From Brucella cytisi (GTDB lineage: Bacteria; Pseudomonadota; Alphaproteobacteria; Rhizobiales; Rhizobiaceae): a stretch of DNA of 64,000 nt. The notes beneath the pieces were generated by a model that was not told where the DNA came from, did no database searches, and saw only the letters and a program-made list of their open reading frames with translations. Both the position numbers and the translations under genes were made by a program. The stretch spans positions 1,724,001 to 1,788,000 of the forward strand of contig JAAVLQ010000002.1 in assembly GCA_012103075.1 (NCBI GenBank). The letters run 5' to 3'. Below, piece after piece: positions 10,784 through 20,575 of the stretch (the first letter of the stretch is position 1; each line of letters opens with the position of its first letter).

Positions 10784-11580
10784 CGGTTGGAGCGCGGGAG
10801 CGTATAGCAGTCGTAACCGGGGGCAGCTCAGGCATTGGGCTGTCAACGGTTAGACGATTGGTTAGCGAAGGCTACAAAGTAGCGTTTTTCGGGCGAACAC
10901 CTCAGCGAGTCTCGGCGGCTGGCGAAACGCTCATTTCGCAATTCGGGGAAGATGCCATCTTTTATCGAAGTGTAGACATAAATGAGGCGACAGCAATTGT
11001 CGGCTTTTTCGATGAGGTGAGAAGCTATTGGGGCCCGCCAGACACGCTGATCTGTAATGCTGGCGTATCGCCCAAAGCCAAGGATGGCAAAGCTGCAGCG
11101 TTTGTCGAGACGTCGATCGAGGAATGGAACGCAGTCCTTTCAACGAATTTGATCGGACCTGTCCTTTGTTGCCAACGCGTTTTACCGGATTTGATTAAAT
11201 GGCGTTTCGGGAGAATTGTTTTAGTTGGCTCTATTGCTGGCAGGACATTACCGGGCTCGTTGGCAGCGCGCTATACCGCATCAAAAACTGCGCTATCGGG
11301 TTGTCTTCGTTCTCTCGTGTCTACGCTTGGCGGGACCGGAGTTACAGCCAATATTGTTGCGCCGGGACATATCGTAACCGAAATGACTGGCCCGATTGAT
11401 TCCGATTCAAATCGTGATGCCCTTTCGCGTATTCCGGTCGGTCGGTTGGGAAGCCCTGACGACGTAGCAACAGTGATCGCATTCCCGGCGTCGGAAAACG
11501 CCGGCTTCATCAATGGCGCAACGATCGATGTAAACGGGGAGAATACGTTTCACCCTAATACCACTTCAGCAGGACGATGA
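10780..11580 (+). CDS. SDR family NAD(P)-dependent oxidoreductase
   Basis: A classical short-chain dehydrogenase of about 266 residues starting at ATG 10780. It has the Rossmann motif TGGSSGIG, ICNAG, the catalytic Ser in VGSIAG, and YTASK. C-terminal NGATIDVNGE is typical of the family. The start overlaps the ThDP stop and its own stop overlaps the next start, so it is the third gene of a tightly coupled operon. It may reduce or oxidise the product of the ThDP enzyme, but that is inference. Confidence 0.85.
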   Translation: MTVGARERIAVVTGGSSGIGLSTVRRLVSEGYKVAFFGRTPQRVSAAGETLISQFGEDAIFYRSVDINEATAIVGFFDEVRSYWGPPDTLICNAGVSPKAKDGKAAAFVETSIEEWNAVLSTNLIGPVLCCQRVLPDLIKWRFGRIVLVGSIAGRTLPGSLAARYTASKTALSGCLRSLVSTLGGTGVTANIVAPGHIVTEMTGPIDSDSNRDALSRIPVGRLGSPDDVATVIAFPASENAGFINGATIDVNGENTFHPNTTSAGR

Positions 11581-12269
11581 ATGTTATGTCGAAGGTTCTT
11601 ATAAAGACATCTGACGCGCAATTGTTTTTGATGCTTCGTCATCTGCTCTCAGTTGAAGGGTTTGATGCTGATCTCTTATCAGAGCTAAAAGCATTAACGA
11701 CTTCCAAGATAGGTGCCGAACAGAACCCAAGCGCGTTGATATTGGATAGTGGCGATGCTGACCTTTGCGAGTTCGTTCACCTCAGGAGGAAGCTTCCGGG
11801 TCTCGCGTTGGTTCTGCTGGCAAGGGATGATATCGATACTGGACTACTGATCAATGAACGATTGGATCTGGTCATGAAACCTCCGTTCGATCCACTTGTT
11901 TTGCTGGGATTTCTCCAAAGATACCGAGGCAATTTCGCTACTACGGATGCCACGAGGGTTGTTTTGACCTATAGCGATCTGTTGCTGAACCCTATGCAGT
12001 TCAGGGTGTTTCGCAGCGGCCTTCGCGTCGATCTCACACCGTTGCAGTTCCGTTTACTTGAAGCACTCATGCAAAAGCCTGAAATTGTATGGAGCAGGCA
12101 AGAGCTTATCGACACCGTATGGGGTCAAGGAGCTATCGTCGAGCCTCGTACGGTCGACATTCATATCGGACATATCCGCCGCGCATTGGCGCGGTATGGT
12201 CCAAACCTGATCAGAACTGTGCAGGGTCGGGGCTACGCCCTCGATCGGTCGGCAGACCCGTTACAGTGA
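11577..12269 (+). CDS. OmpR/PhoB-like response regulator with atypical receiver
   Basis: Intact, 230 residues. The receiver keeps a candidate phospho-acceptor (ALILDSGD) and the conserved Lys-Pro (LVMKPPF), but the first strand reads VLIKTSD instead of ending in an acidic pair, and the switch Ser/Thr position is Ala (LVLLARDD). The C-terminal winged helix is canonical (LTPLQFRLLEALM, RTVDIHIGHIRRAL, LIRTVQGRGYAL). It overlaps the SDR stop by ATGA and is thus co-transcribed with metabolic genes, with no kinase nearby. It is a paralogue of the regulator at 1705. A second in-frame ATG at 11586 is possible. Confidence 0.85.
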   Translation: MNVMSKVLIKTSDAQLFLMLRHLLSVEGFDADLLSELKALTTSKIGAEQNPSALILDSGDADLCEFVHLRRKLPGLALVLLARDDIDTGLLINERLDLVMKPPFDPLVLLGFLQRYRGNFATTDATRVVLTYSDLLLNPMQFRVFRSGLRVDLTPLQFRLLEALMQKPEIVWSRQELIDTVWGQGAIVEPRTVDIHIGHIRRALARYGPNLIRTVQGRGYALDRSADPLQ

Positions 12270-12277
12270 GTTTCAAT

Positions 12278-12616
12278 TCATGAGGCGCTGAAAAATCCGC
12301 GTCCAGAACTGAAAATTTCGCTGATCGTCTTCGAACCGGGCGTCGAGTGCAAAAGCGCGGCAGCTGTGGGGGCTGTGTCTGCATAAATTCGCCTCGTGGC
12401 ATCCACAATCAGACTGTCTTCAGCGCCATAACGGATAGCATCCTGCTGCAAAAGCTCCCGGGCGGCTCTCACATTCGAAATTTGCAACACAAGCATTCCT
12501 CCTGCGCCCGGCAGAGGGTTCAATGAATAGAGCCGGACGTTGTGGAGACCGCATGACGGCTTTTTAACAGCAATCGCTGTATCGTCGTCCCCGGCATGTG
12601 TTGTTTGAGAATGCAC
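12278..12616 (-). CDS. Hypothetical protein, possibly a VOC/glyoxalase-like fragment
   Basis: A 112-codon frame from a GTG at 12616, convergent with the regulator gene and only 8 bp from its stop. The middle (MLVLQISNVRAARELLQQ) has the strand-helix pattern seen in one half of vicinal-oxygen-chelate domains, but no metal ligands can be assigned. The N-terminal and C-terminal ends look unstructured and may be out of frame. The gap 12617-12894 that follows holds no gene I can see. Confidence 0.3.
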   Translation of the reverse strand: MHSQTTHAGDDDTAIAVKKPSCGLHNVRLYSLNPLPGAGGMLVLQISNVRAARELLQQDAIRYGAEDSLIVDATRRIYADTAPTAAALLHSTPGSKTISEIFSSGRGFFSAS

Positions 12617-12894
12617 TCTCTTGTAACAGAATCAAATAGTTGTGGCAACAATCGGATATAAGGTTTAGATGAAATTCAAGATATTTCGAGGAGCGCAACG
12701 ACAAAGGAAAATAAGCGCTGTAGGACCGATGGAGGAAACTCTTATCTCGTCGGCAGAACAGAATAGGAATAAAATCTCACAAATTTTGCAAAGGCTTTCT
12801 TGATCAACGTCGTTGAATTTTGCAGTTTAAGCCGATTAAGCCGACGCTCGAAATAGTTCGCCCTTACTTTTGACCGACAGGTGCGCCCGTGCTG

Positions 12895-13797
12895 ATGAAA
12901 GACCGTATCGATCACTTGCCACACGTAAAGCAGCGCGAGTTGCAGCGCGTGCTGGAAGTAATTTTCGAGGAATTCGAGGATGGGCTCAAGGAGGGGGGCG
13001 GCGGAGTTCAAGAAGCGCGGTCGTATCGTCAAGGCAATTTTGTTCGGATCCTATGCACGCGGCACCCGGTGGATGAGCCGCACACCGGCAAAGGCTACCG
13101 TTCCGATTTTGACCTGCTGATTATCGTCAATAATCGTAAACTGGCGGACTTTGATTTCTGGCGAAAAACCGAAGACCGGCTTATGCGCCTGCGTGACGTG
13201 CAGACACCGGTAAACTTCATCGTCCATTCGCTGCGTGAGGTGAACACGCGAATAAAGGAGGGGCGATATTTCTTCACTGACATCCGCAAAGAAGGTATTG
13301 TACTTTACGAACTTGATCCTGACCCGCTCGCCCAACCCGGCATTCTCAATCCGGAAGACGCCTATCGTATCGCGAAAGAATATTTCGACGACCGATTACC
13401 GCATGCACGCAATTTTGTACTGACTGCCAATTTTTGCATTGAGACGGGAATTTTCAAAGAAGCGGCCTTCCTGCTCCACCAAGCGATCGAACAAGCTTAT
13501 TCTACCTTCCTGTTGGTAACAACAAACTACTCCCCGTCTTCGCACAACCTGAAATTCTTGCGTCGACTCTCGGAAGGGCAACGCAATGAACTGGCCAAGG
13601 CATGGCCGCAAGATCAACAGCGCTACAAGGCCCGGTTTAATATCGTCAATGAAGCTTACGTGAAGGCACGCTATTCTCCGCATTTTGATATCACCGAGGA
13701 AGCTTTACGCTGGCTTTTGAGACAGACGAACGCGCTCATCGACGAAATCGAGAAGATATGTGCCGTTCAATTGAAGAAAATGAGCGAAGCCCGATAA
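12895..13797 (+). pseudogene. Nucleotidyltransferase-HEPN (MNT-HEPN) protein, with local frameshift
   Basis: The C-terminal two thirds is a HEPN domain (about residues 150-295; AAFLLHQAIEQAYSTFLLV, SSHNLKFLRRL). The N-terminus is a minimal nucleotidyltransferase: the second catalytic part YRSDFDLLIIV is in frame, while the defining GSYARGT is seen only in another frame between 12993 and about 13070. The run of six G at 12993-12998 read as five restores EGAAEFKKRGRIVKAILFGSYARGT, and a second compensating indel restores the frame. In known two-gene MNT/HEPN modules the MNT AMPylates the HEPN toxin; here both domains are in one chain of about 300 residues. ATG 12895 is preferred to GTG 12889, though neither has a strong ribosome site. 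Confidence 0.7.
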
Positions 13798-13885
13798 AAG
13801 CACATCCTGATCGCCTCAAAGGGAAATGAGCCGCCAACCTGCTCCTCTCCATCGCCGAATCGGGGCAAGAAGCAGACGATCTGCT

Positions 13886-14545
13886 TCAGCCAAAGAACGT
13901 TGACAAGCGGCGATCATTATCTGCCAGCACAACCGCCTGATTGCCAGTCACAAGCTTGACCAGACTGACACTGCATTTCGCGAGCCGCGCGGTTTCGGCG
14001 ATACTTTTGCCCGAGGAACGCAGGCTGCGAATTAGCTCATGTCTTGCGGTATCAGGTTTTCGCCCCTTGTAGACACCCTTTTTCTTGGCGATCTCGATCC
14101 TCTGCTCCCGGCGCTCACGTCGTGTTTTGTAATCGTCACGCGCCATCTGGAGAGCAAGCCGCAGCAGCATTTCCTTCGTCCCCTCCAGCACCACCTTGGC
14201 AATGCCATCGGATACAGCCGCCAGCTCGGTTAAATCCCCACGCCGGGGATAGCCAGACGAGCGCCTCTGTCTCTTTGATAGACTGCACCAGCTTCTCGGC
14301 CTCCGGGAGCGGCAGGCGGCTTATGCGGTCGATCTTCTCTGCAATAACCACCTCGCCTGACTGCAGATCGGAAATCATGCGCAGCAACTCAGGACGGTCA
14401 GCGCGCGCGCCCGATGCTTTCTCACGGTAAACACCGGCAATGTAATAGCCTCTCGCTTTCGCATCGGACACCATAGCTTCCCGGCGTTCAATATCCTGCT
14501 GTTCAGTGGAAATGACCTCAAGTAAATGCGGGAACGGCTTCGTGT
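13886..14545 (-). pseudogene. Serine recombinase (resolvase/invertase) remnant
   Basis: The visible part begins at STEQQDIERREAMVSD, just after the position of the catalytic serine region, and continues through AEKIDRISRLP, the extended helix and a C-terminal Hin-like helix-turn-helix (GKSIAETARLAKCSVSLVKLV). The usual first strand and the YxRVS motif are missing, and a frameshift near 14190 splits the rest. The truncated end abuts the 3' end of the flavoprotein gene, whose reverse frames supply the spurious N-terminus. This is a genuinely truncated gene and probably marks an old insertion boundary. Confidence 0.7.
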
Positions 14546-14551
14546 TCCATC

Positions 14552-15909
14552 CTATTTGAGACCGTCGATTAATGTCGGGATCAGTTCCGAAACAGTTGGA
14601 TGTACGGGCACAGCCCATTTTAAGTCTCTATAGGAAACGCGTGCGTTCATGGCGTCGATGATACCATGAATAGCTTCGTCACCCTCGATACCCAGAATTG
14701 ACGCGCCAAGTATCTGGCCCGTCACGGCATCAGCAACAAGTTTCATGAAACCTTGCGTTTCAGCACGTTCGATTGCCCGACCGACCCGGCTCATTGGCCG
14801 TACGGAAACCAGAATGTCTTTGCCGGATGCGCGTGCATCTCGCTCGGTCATGCCGACCCGGCCGAGCGGTGGGTCAATATAGAGCGCATAGGCGGGAATG
14901 CGGTCGCTCACCTTTCTTTCCGCTCCATCCAACAGGTTTGCCGCCACGATTTCGAAATCATTATAGGAAGTGTGTGTGAACGCGCCCCGTCCGTTGCAGT
15001 CGCCCAGTGCCCAGATACCATCGACGTTGGTCGACAGCGTATCATCAGTAACGATGAAGCCGCGTTTGTCCATCTCCACGCCTGTGGTGTCCGGGCCAAG
15101 ATCATCGGTATTGGGCTTTCTTCCAGTCGCGATCAGGACGTCACTGCCAAGAACCACGTCATGATCCGTGGTCACTTCAATTTCCGACCCTTTGTTGGCA
15201 AATGAAACGATGTTGGTATTCGTGTACACAGTGATGCCCTCGTTTTGGAGAACATTTGCGATAGCTTCTGACACACGTCATCATCCTCGCGCGGGGCAAG
15301 GCGGGGACCGCGCTCGATAATGGTGACTTGGGCGCCAAATCGGCGATACATCTGCGCAAATTCAAGCCCTATATAACTACCGCCAATGACCACGAGATGA
15401 TATGGTAGCCTATCAAGCTCGATGATCGACGTGCTAGTCAGATAGGGCACTTTATCAATGCCCGGATAATCGGGGATGACGGGGCGCGCTCCGACATTGA
15501 GGAATATCTCGGGCGCTGTCATCCTCTCGCCATTGACGCATACCGTAGTTGCGTTTTCGAACCGTGCCTGTCCTTGTATGACAGTCAACGTATCGAGTCC
15601 GTCGAACCACGTTTTGAGATTGTTGCGCGCGTTCAATATGACTTTCTCGGCTCTTGCCTGCACGGTTTTCATATCAATGCCGACGGGCCCGACGATTGTC
15701 ACACCGAATTCCGCTGCTCGGCTGGCGACATGCGCGGCTCTAGCGCTCGCGACCAGCGTCTTGGTCGGCATGCATCCGGCATTGACGCAGGTGCCACCGA
15801 GATATTTTCGTTCGATAAGTGCGACCTTGCGACCCTGAGCTGCCATGCGAGCAGCAAGAAAAGGCCCCGCTTGGCCTGCGCCGATGAATATGGCGTCGAA
15901 TGTCTTCAT
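14552..15909 (-). pseudogene. Pyridine nucleotide-disulfide oxidoreductase (mercuric reductase/RclA-like), frameshifted
   Basis: A flavoprotein with the FAD motif IFIGAGQAGPFLAARMA, the redox pair in GGTCVNAGCMPTK, an NAD(P)-binding VIGGSYIGLEFAQ, GDCNGRGAFTHT, and a C-terminal dimerisation domain with the catalytic His-containing VHPTVSEL. It lacks the N-terminal heavy-metal domain and the C-terminal Cys pair of true MerA, which points to the RclA/YkgC-type group or a general disulfide reductase. The only break is an extra GT near 15276: reading GACGTGTGTCAG as GACGTGTCAG joins the halves. About 450 residues, normal length. No mer genes are near. Confidence 0.8.
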
Positions 15910-16084
15910 AACACAGCCCCACGATCAGGAACACGATGGCATCTAAGAGCGCAGCAGGTCGGTCCCGCCCGCAGGCTTTTGTAGCAAACCATGCAAATTG
16001 AGTGTGATGTTTCTATGGCCTGTGCCAAGTCTCATGAGATTCAATCCACAATTAGGCGCTTTTTGAGAGGTTCAGCCACCACTC

Positions 16085-16385
16085 TTACATCCTTGCCGCG
16101 ATCGTAGGCAGGCAAGCAGGGCCTACCGGCTCAAAGATCTTGTAGGTCAGGATAAACTCGTGGCGGCCCAGATGCTCCGACTTGATTGTTACACCGCGCG
16201 CCACGTTCTTTATGAGATCTAGTCTTTCGTTACCGACCTCGTCTAGGGTGGCGCGACCCTCCGTGATTCTGCCAGCGTCGACATCCATGTCTCCCGCTAG
16301 CTTGCGACAGGTTTCCGGATTGGCGCAGATCTTGATGACTGGCGAGATGGCAGAGCCCGTTGCATCTCTATCGGGATGCCGGTCT
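16085..16385 (-). pseudogene. 3' fragment of a UxaA-family dehydratase
   Basis: The frame reads ATGSAISPVIKICANPETC, then MDVDAGRITEGRATLDEVGNE, and ends KSEHLGRHEFILTYKIFEP. This is the C-terminal end of the altronate/galactarate dehydratase family, normally about 400-500 residues; only about 100 remain. The upstream end meets the stop of the DUF2269 gene at 16386, so the rest was lost by deletion or replacement. No ribosome site precedes it and it cannot encode a working enzyme. It is evidence of a sugar-acid catabolic gene once present here. Confidence 0.75.
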
Positions 16386-16851
16386 TTAAATTGAAGGCTT
16401 GGTCAGCATCAGCCATATAATGGCCAATACTGCTGCAAATGCCGGAAAACCAAAAGCAACCCACCAGCGATAGAGACGGTGATAGGCCGACGGCAGCGGT
16501 TTTCCTTCAACAACAGCCTGACGCGCCATGTTCCGTAGCCGGATCTGCATCCAGACAACTGGCAGCCAGAATGCACCAACAAAGATGTAGAGCGCCAACG
16601 AAAGCCCAACCCAACCGGACAGGACAGGCCATCCTGCTTCACGTGCAAGCAAATAGCCGGTGACTGGCTGGAAAATGGCAGCAGTTGCAGTGAAAACCGT
16701 ATCAGCCAACACGACGATGCCACCGACATGGGCAATCAACCGCGGATCTCCTGAGCGATTGGAGATGACCATGAAACGCGATACCCGCGCCGGTGCCAAG
16801 CAGGACCGTTGCACCGATCACATGCAGAAAACGGAGAATATCATAGGTCAT
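16386..16851 (-). pseudogene. DUF2269 integral membrane protein, frameshifted
   Basis: The start ATG at 16851 overlaps the stop of the upstream SDR/DoxX-like gene. The N-terminus MTYDILRFLHVIGATVLLG and the later FMVISNRSGDPRLIAH, GWVGLSLALYIFVGAFWLPVVWMQIRLR and FPAFAAVLAIIWLML are typical of DUF2269, a four-helix membrane family of unknown function. One indel near 16776 splits the first helix from the rest. It is commonly found with DoxX-like SDR genes, as here. Confidence 0.75.
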
Positions 16852-18144
16852 CGCGTCTCCAGCATCATCGCAACGACAGCTGCCAAAACAATAGCTGGAA
16901 CCACTTTGACCATCGGTCCAAGAGGATCAAGCCACAGATCTGGCGCAACCACCAGACCACCGAAGAGATAGCAGGCCGAAAGCACTATCATTCCGACTGC
17001 CGCCATGCGCGTTGCCGAACGCCAAAGGATTCCCGGGCCCAATCCGATATCTGCAAATGCGCCGCCATACACTGTGATGCTTGCCACCCATGCCGGGACG
17101 TCATGTCCTTCGAGAACTGCCACAGCACGCATCGGAGATATTAAAGCGAATAGGCCCGACACGCACCAAAACAGTGCCAACGTCGTAATGGCCAGTGGCA
17201 GCATGAAATACATCCGGGCGAAAAGTCGTTCCTGTCGGGTGGTGGGCAGACTTTTCAGTATCGAAGTCAGTGAACGACAAGGTTGACCGCCCGCCTCAAG
17301 CCACGCGCTCGGATCGCCTCGTATCCCATCGGCAAGCGCCTGTAACGCAGTGCTGCGCATCGGTGATCGCCACCCCAGCCAGCCGAGCAGATCAGCGCCC
17401 TTCCCCACTGATTTCAGCACCAGTGCGGGCACTTTCGGGCGCAACCACGGAGACGAAAATCCCTGCCATTGCCTGAAGCGGTCAACGAGTTCGGAGAAAC
17501 TTTGAACTTCGGGCTCGGTGAGATCGGCAATAAGCCCGGATGGCAGTTTTCTCCTCGCCGCTGCCACTACTGCCTCTGTTACATCATCGATATGAACAGT
17601 CTGCACCTGAGCATGAGGCAAAAACACGCGGCAAAATTAACGGTAAACCAGCAACGCCACGTAAAAGCGCTGTGCCGCCATAGGCATCTGGCGACAAAAC
17701 AAGCGTTGGGCGCAGGATCACGCAATCTCGTCCGCTCCTCGCCAGTATTTCGTCGCCGCGCGCTTTTGACCGAAAGAACTCCGTTGATGCTTCAGCTCCA
17801 ACGCCAGCCGCCGAAATCTGGACAATCCGCAAGGGAATGTCCTTCGTTGCCTCAACCAGACGAGCTACCGTCGCGACGTGGATGGTTTCAAGACCGTCAC
17901 GCGCGCCGTCTTGCAGTGCTCCGGCAGCGTTTACTACGACATCGACATTGCCCAGCAGCACTCGCCATTCGTCGACCGAGATGGTGGAAATGTCGCGGAT
18001 CAACCATGTCGCGTTTGCATCAGCGGCAAGCGCCGCATGACGCGACCGTCCTACGCCGACAACTTCAAATCCGGCATTCTCCAAAGCTCGCATGCACGCT
18101 CTGCCGATGAGCCCGTATCCGCCCAATACGATGGCTTTACGCAT
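16848..18144 (-). pseudogene. SDR-type NAD(P)-binding protein with C-terminal DoxX-like domain, frameshifted
   Basis: The N-terminal half is an extended SDR fold (VLGGYGLIGRACMRALENAGFEVVGVGRS, VVVNAAGALQDGA, LRIVQISAAG, RDCVILRPTLVL). The C-terminal half (17627 down to 16848) has a linker domain and four hydrophobic helices resembling DoxX-like proteins. ATG 18144 follows GGGGG. One frame change near 17600, close to a run of five T, separates the halves. About 430 residues in all. The stop overlaps the DUF2269 start (ATGA), so the two are co-translated. Function unknown. Confidence 0.75.
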
Positions 18145-18423
18145 CGAAGCCCCCATAGATACACGATGTTCAAGTATTAGCCTCTCAGTATTGTCATGGG
18201 CAGTGCGACTGAAACGCGCGTGGGCGGCACCCTCGAACTGGCTGGACGCCCCGTCCATTCGCACTTAATTTTTGAATGACCTGAACGAGGCCGGAACGAA
18301 CCCGCTTTGCGGGAAGGCGCGTGCTACTGAGGTAGAAGGCACAGAGCGACCATCGCGCACTGCATTGAGTGCCGCTCGGAGCAAGCAGAAAATGACGGGC
18401 TTTTTTCAACAAGGAGCCTGACC

Positions 18424-18760
18424 ATGCACAACCAACCGAATTCGCCCGCGATCAGCCCACTTCGTCAACGCCTGATCGACGACATGAACCTGCGCCACTT
18501 CGGGCACGAGACCCAACGCAACTATCTGCGCGATATCGCACGACTTGCCAGTTTTCTCGGGAGGCCTCCCTATACCAAGTCCGTGGATGATTTGCGCCGC
18601 TTCCAGATATGGCAGCAAAGCGAGGTCGTCCCGGTGCCGACGATGAACAGTGTCGTGTCGGCGCTGAGGTTCTTCTTCAATACCACGATTGATCGCCCTG
18701 ATCTTGCCCGCCGTCTCGTGCGGCTGGCACACCCGCGCAATCTCAGTTTGTTCTACCAAA
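18424..18760 (+). pseudogene. Truncated tyrosine recombinase, transposon-associated type
   Basis: The first 110 residues are a SAM-like integrase core-binding domain (SPLRQRLIDDMNLRHFG, ETQRNYLRDIARLASFLGRPP, VSALRFFFNTTIDRPDLA). The sequence then diverges after LVRLAHPRNL, exactly where the catalytic domain should begin, and runs into the 3' end of the LysR gene on the other strand. All active-site residues are lost. Similar recombinases accompany IS91-type transposases. AAGGAG at 18412-18417 precedes the ATG, so the start is genuine. A relic of a mobile element. Confidence 0.7.
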
Positions 18761-18829
18761 TTCAACGCATGCACGCTGTTGGAAGGGTACAAGCCTCCTC
18801 TGCGCTGATACAGCGGCCGCGCGTGCCCC

Positions 18830-19717
18830 TCATTCATCCGCCAGCAACGTCTCATGATAGGCCCAGAACTCATCTATAAAACGTTGAGCCGGGCTGTTGT
18901 CAGGACCGTTACTCCGGCGGATGACCAGAAAGCCAGCATCGACAAAGGTCGTAAAAGGTCGGATCGCCACTCCACGTCCGCGAAAATCCGTTGCTGAGGA
19001 CGGATCAATGATTGTTATGCCGACACCTTCAGCGACGAGTGTCAGCGCTGTGTGCGAAAGGCGGGTCTCGATGGTGGCCGACCGTGGGATGCGTGCAAGC
19101 GCAACCTCTACACGCATGGCAAACAGCGAACCCGGCTCCAGCGTGATCATGCGTTCATTAGCGAGATCCTCCGGGGAAACTTCCGAATAATCTGCAAGAC
19201 GATGTCCCAATGGAACTGCAACGACGGCCGGTATCGCCCTCGTTTCGATATCGAAACCGGGTCTGTCGAGCGGACCGTCGGCAAAACCAAGATCGACCTG
19301 ACCCGATGCGACGGCCTCCACAACCAGAGCGGATGAAATGCCGTTCAAAGAAGCGTGGATATTGGGACGCTCCCTGAGAAATCGGGCGAGGAAGCGCGGC
19401 ATGATCCCATTTGCAAGCGCAGGCATGGCAGCAATACGCAACATGCCCGCATTCTGACGGCTGATCTCATCGGCGAAACTCCTGATGCGATTGAGCCCGA
19501 CATAGGCCCGCTCGACTTCCTGCAACAGCGTCATGGCCGCCTGCGTTGGCGTCAACTGGTTCCCGCGCCGGTTGAACAGTTTGAGTTTCGTGTCGATTTC
19601 AAAGTCGCGGATCAGGCGGCTTACGGCAGGTTGGGTGATCGCCATCAGTTCCGCTGCAGCCGTCATTTTACCCGTCAGCATGACAGTGCGGAACGCTTCG
19701 ACCTGACGCAGGTTCAT
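18830..19717 (-). CDS. LysR family regulator, OccR/NocR-like
   Basis: Intact, 295 residues. The N-terminal helix-turn-helix reads MNLRQVEAFRTVMLTGKMTA and ITQPAVSRLIRDFE. The effector domain starts near LRIAAMPALANG and includes VDLGFADGP. This sequence type matches regulators of octopine/nopaline operons (OccR, NocR), which activate divergent transport and oxidase genes when the opine is present. It is divergent from such an operon, with an ATAA-N7-TTAT dyad eight bases from its own start, which supports autoregulation. Confidence 0.88.
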   Translation of the reverse strand: MNLRQVEAFRTVMLTGKMTAAAELMAITQPAVSRLIRDFEIDTKLKLFNRRGNQLTPTQAAMTLLQEVERAYVGLNRIRSFADEISRQNAGMLRIAAMPALANGIMPRFLARFLRERPNIHASLNGISSALVVEAVASGQVDLGFADGPLDRPGFDIETRAIPAVVAVPLGHRLADYSEVSPEDLANERMITLEPGSLFAMRVEVALARIPRSATIETRLSHTALTLVAEGVGITIIDPSSATDFRGRGVAIRPFTTFVDAGFLVIRRSNGPDNSPAQRFIDEFWAYHETLLADE

Positions 19718-19724
19718 GTTTCAC

Positions 19725-19741
19725 CATAATATTTGGTTATG
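19725..19741. promoter_or_regulatory. LysR-type operator (ATAA-N7-TTAT)
   Basis: CATAATATTTGGTTATG lies between the regulator and the divergent operon. It contains T-N11-A in the form ATAA-N7-TTAT, the dyad I recall for OccR-type operators. It overlaps the likely regulator promoter and lies about 75 bp before the first permease start. Confidence 0.55.
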
Positions 19742-19816
19742 CTCTGGGCTTCATTTCGAATTTGACTGTATTAAGTCCCGCTGTCAAACCACTCCCATAA
19801 ACGTACCGGCGTGACG

Positions 19817-20575
19817 ATGAACCGGACAAAAAAAAAAGGAACAAAGCAGTTGGGTGCGGTCAGCGCATATCTGGATTTGATGGGTTTTGCCGAAGACGGC
19901 TGGGGCTACGATATGCTCCGGGCTACCGGCATGACACTTGCAGTAGCTTTCTGCGGTTTCGCAGCAGGCGCGGTGTTTGGCATTGTTGCCGCTGCCTCTT
20001 CATTTTCATCCCAGCGTATTCTGAGAATTGCGGCTGACGGATATTCGACGGTGCTTCGCGGCATCCCCGATCTTCTCGTCATTTACCTATTCTATTTCGG
20101 CAGTAGCGCTGTGTTGAGCCAAATTGGAGCATTGTTCGGCGGGCACGGTTTCGTAAGTGCGCCAATTTTCATAACCGGTGCGCTGGCCATTGGCGTGGTT
20201 TCGGGCGCGTATCAAGCCGAAGTCTATCGCGGTGCCGTACTTGCACTCCCTAAAGGCGAGATCGAGGCCGCCAAGGCCTATGGCATGCCAACGCACCTAC
20301 TGTTCCGCCGTATCATGGTTCCGCAGGCAGCACGTTTTGCCATTCCGGGCATCGGCAATGTCTGGCAACTCGTCTTGAAGGAATCCGCGCTGATTTCTGT
20401 CGTTGGACTGGTTGAACTGATGCGTCAAGCCCAAATTGGCGCCGGATCGACCCGCAAACCGTTTACATTCTTTCTGACCGCCGGGCTGCTTTACCTTGTC
20501 ATCACATTCGTATCGGGCCTGTTGTTCAAGACGGCCGAAAAACGCGCCATGCGCGGCATCCGGAGGGCGGTATGA
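19817..20575 (+). CDS. Opine/amino-acid ABC transporter permease 1 (OccQ/HisQ-like)
   Basis: Intact. A polar amino-acid permease with about five membrane segments and the EAA motif EIEAAKAYGMPTHLLFRRIMVPQAARFAIPG. RGIPDLLVIYLFYFG is characteristic of the HisQ/OccQ side. ATG 19817 is chosen over GTG 19811; there is no strong ribosome site. It carries an unusual run of eight A at 19830-19837 just after the start, a slippery site. The stop overlaps the next start by ATGA. First gene of the operon. Confidence 0.88.
   Translation: MNRTKKKGTKQLGAVSAYLDLMGFAEDGWGYDMLRATGMTLAVAFCGFAAGAVFGIVAAASSFSSQRILRIAADGYSTVLRGIPDLLVIYLFYFGSSAVLSQIGALFGGHGFVSAPIFITGALAIGVVSGAYQAEVYRGAVLALPKGEIEAAKAYGMPTHLLFRRIMVPQAARFAIPGIGNVWQLVLKESALISVVGLVELMRQAQIGAGSTRKPFTFFLTAGLLYLVITFVSGLLFKTAEKRAMRGIRRAV

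Noticed and set aside
14552..15909. True mercuric reductase (merA)
   Set aside because: No heavy-metal domain, no C-terminal Cys pair and no mer genes nearby.
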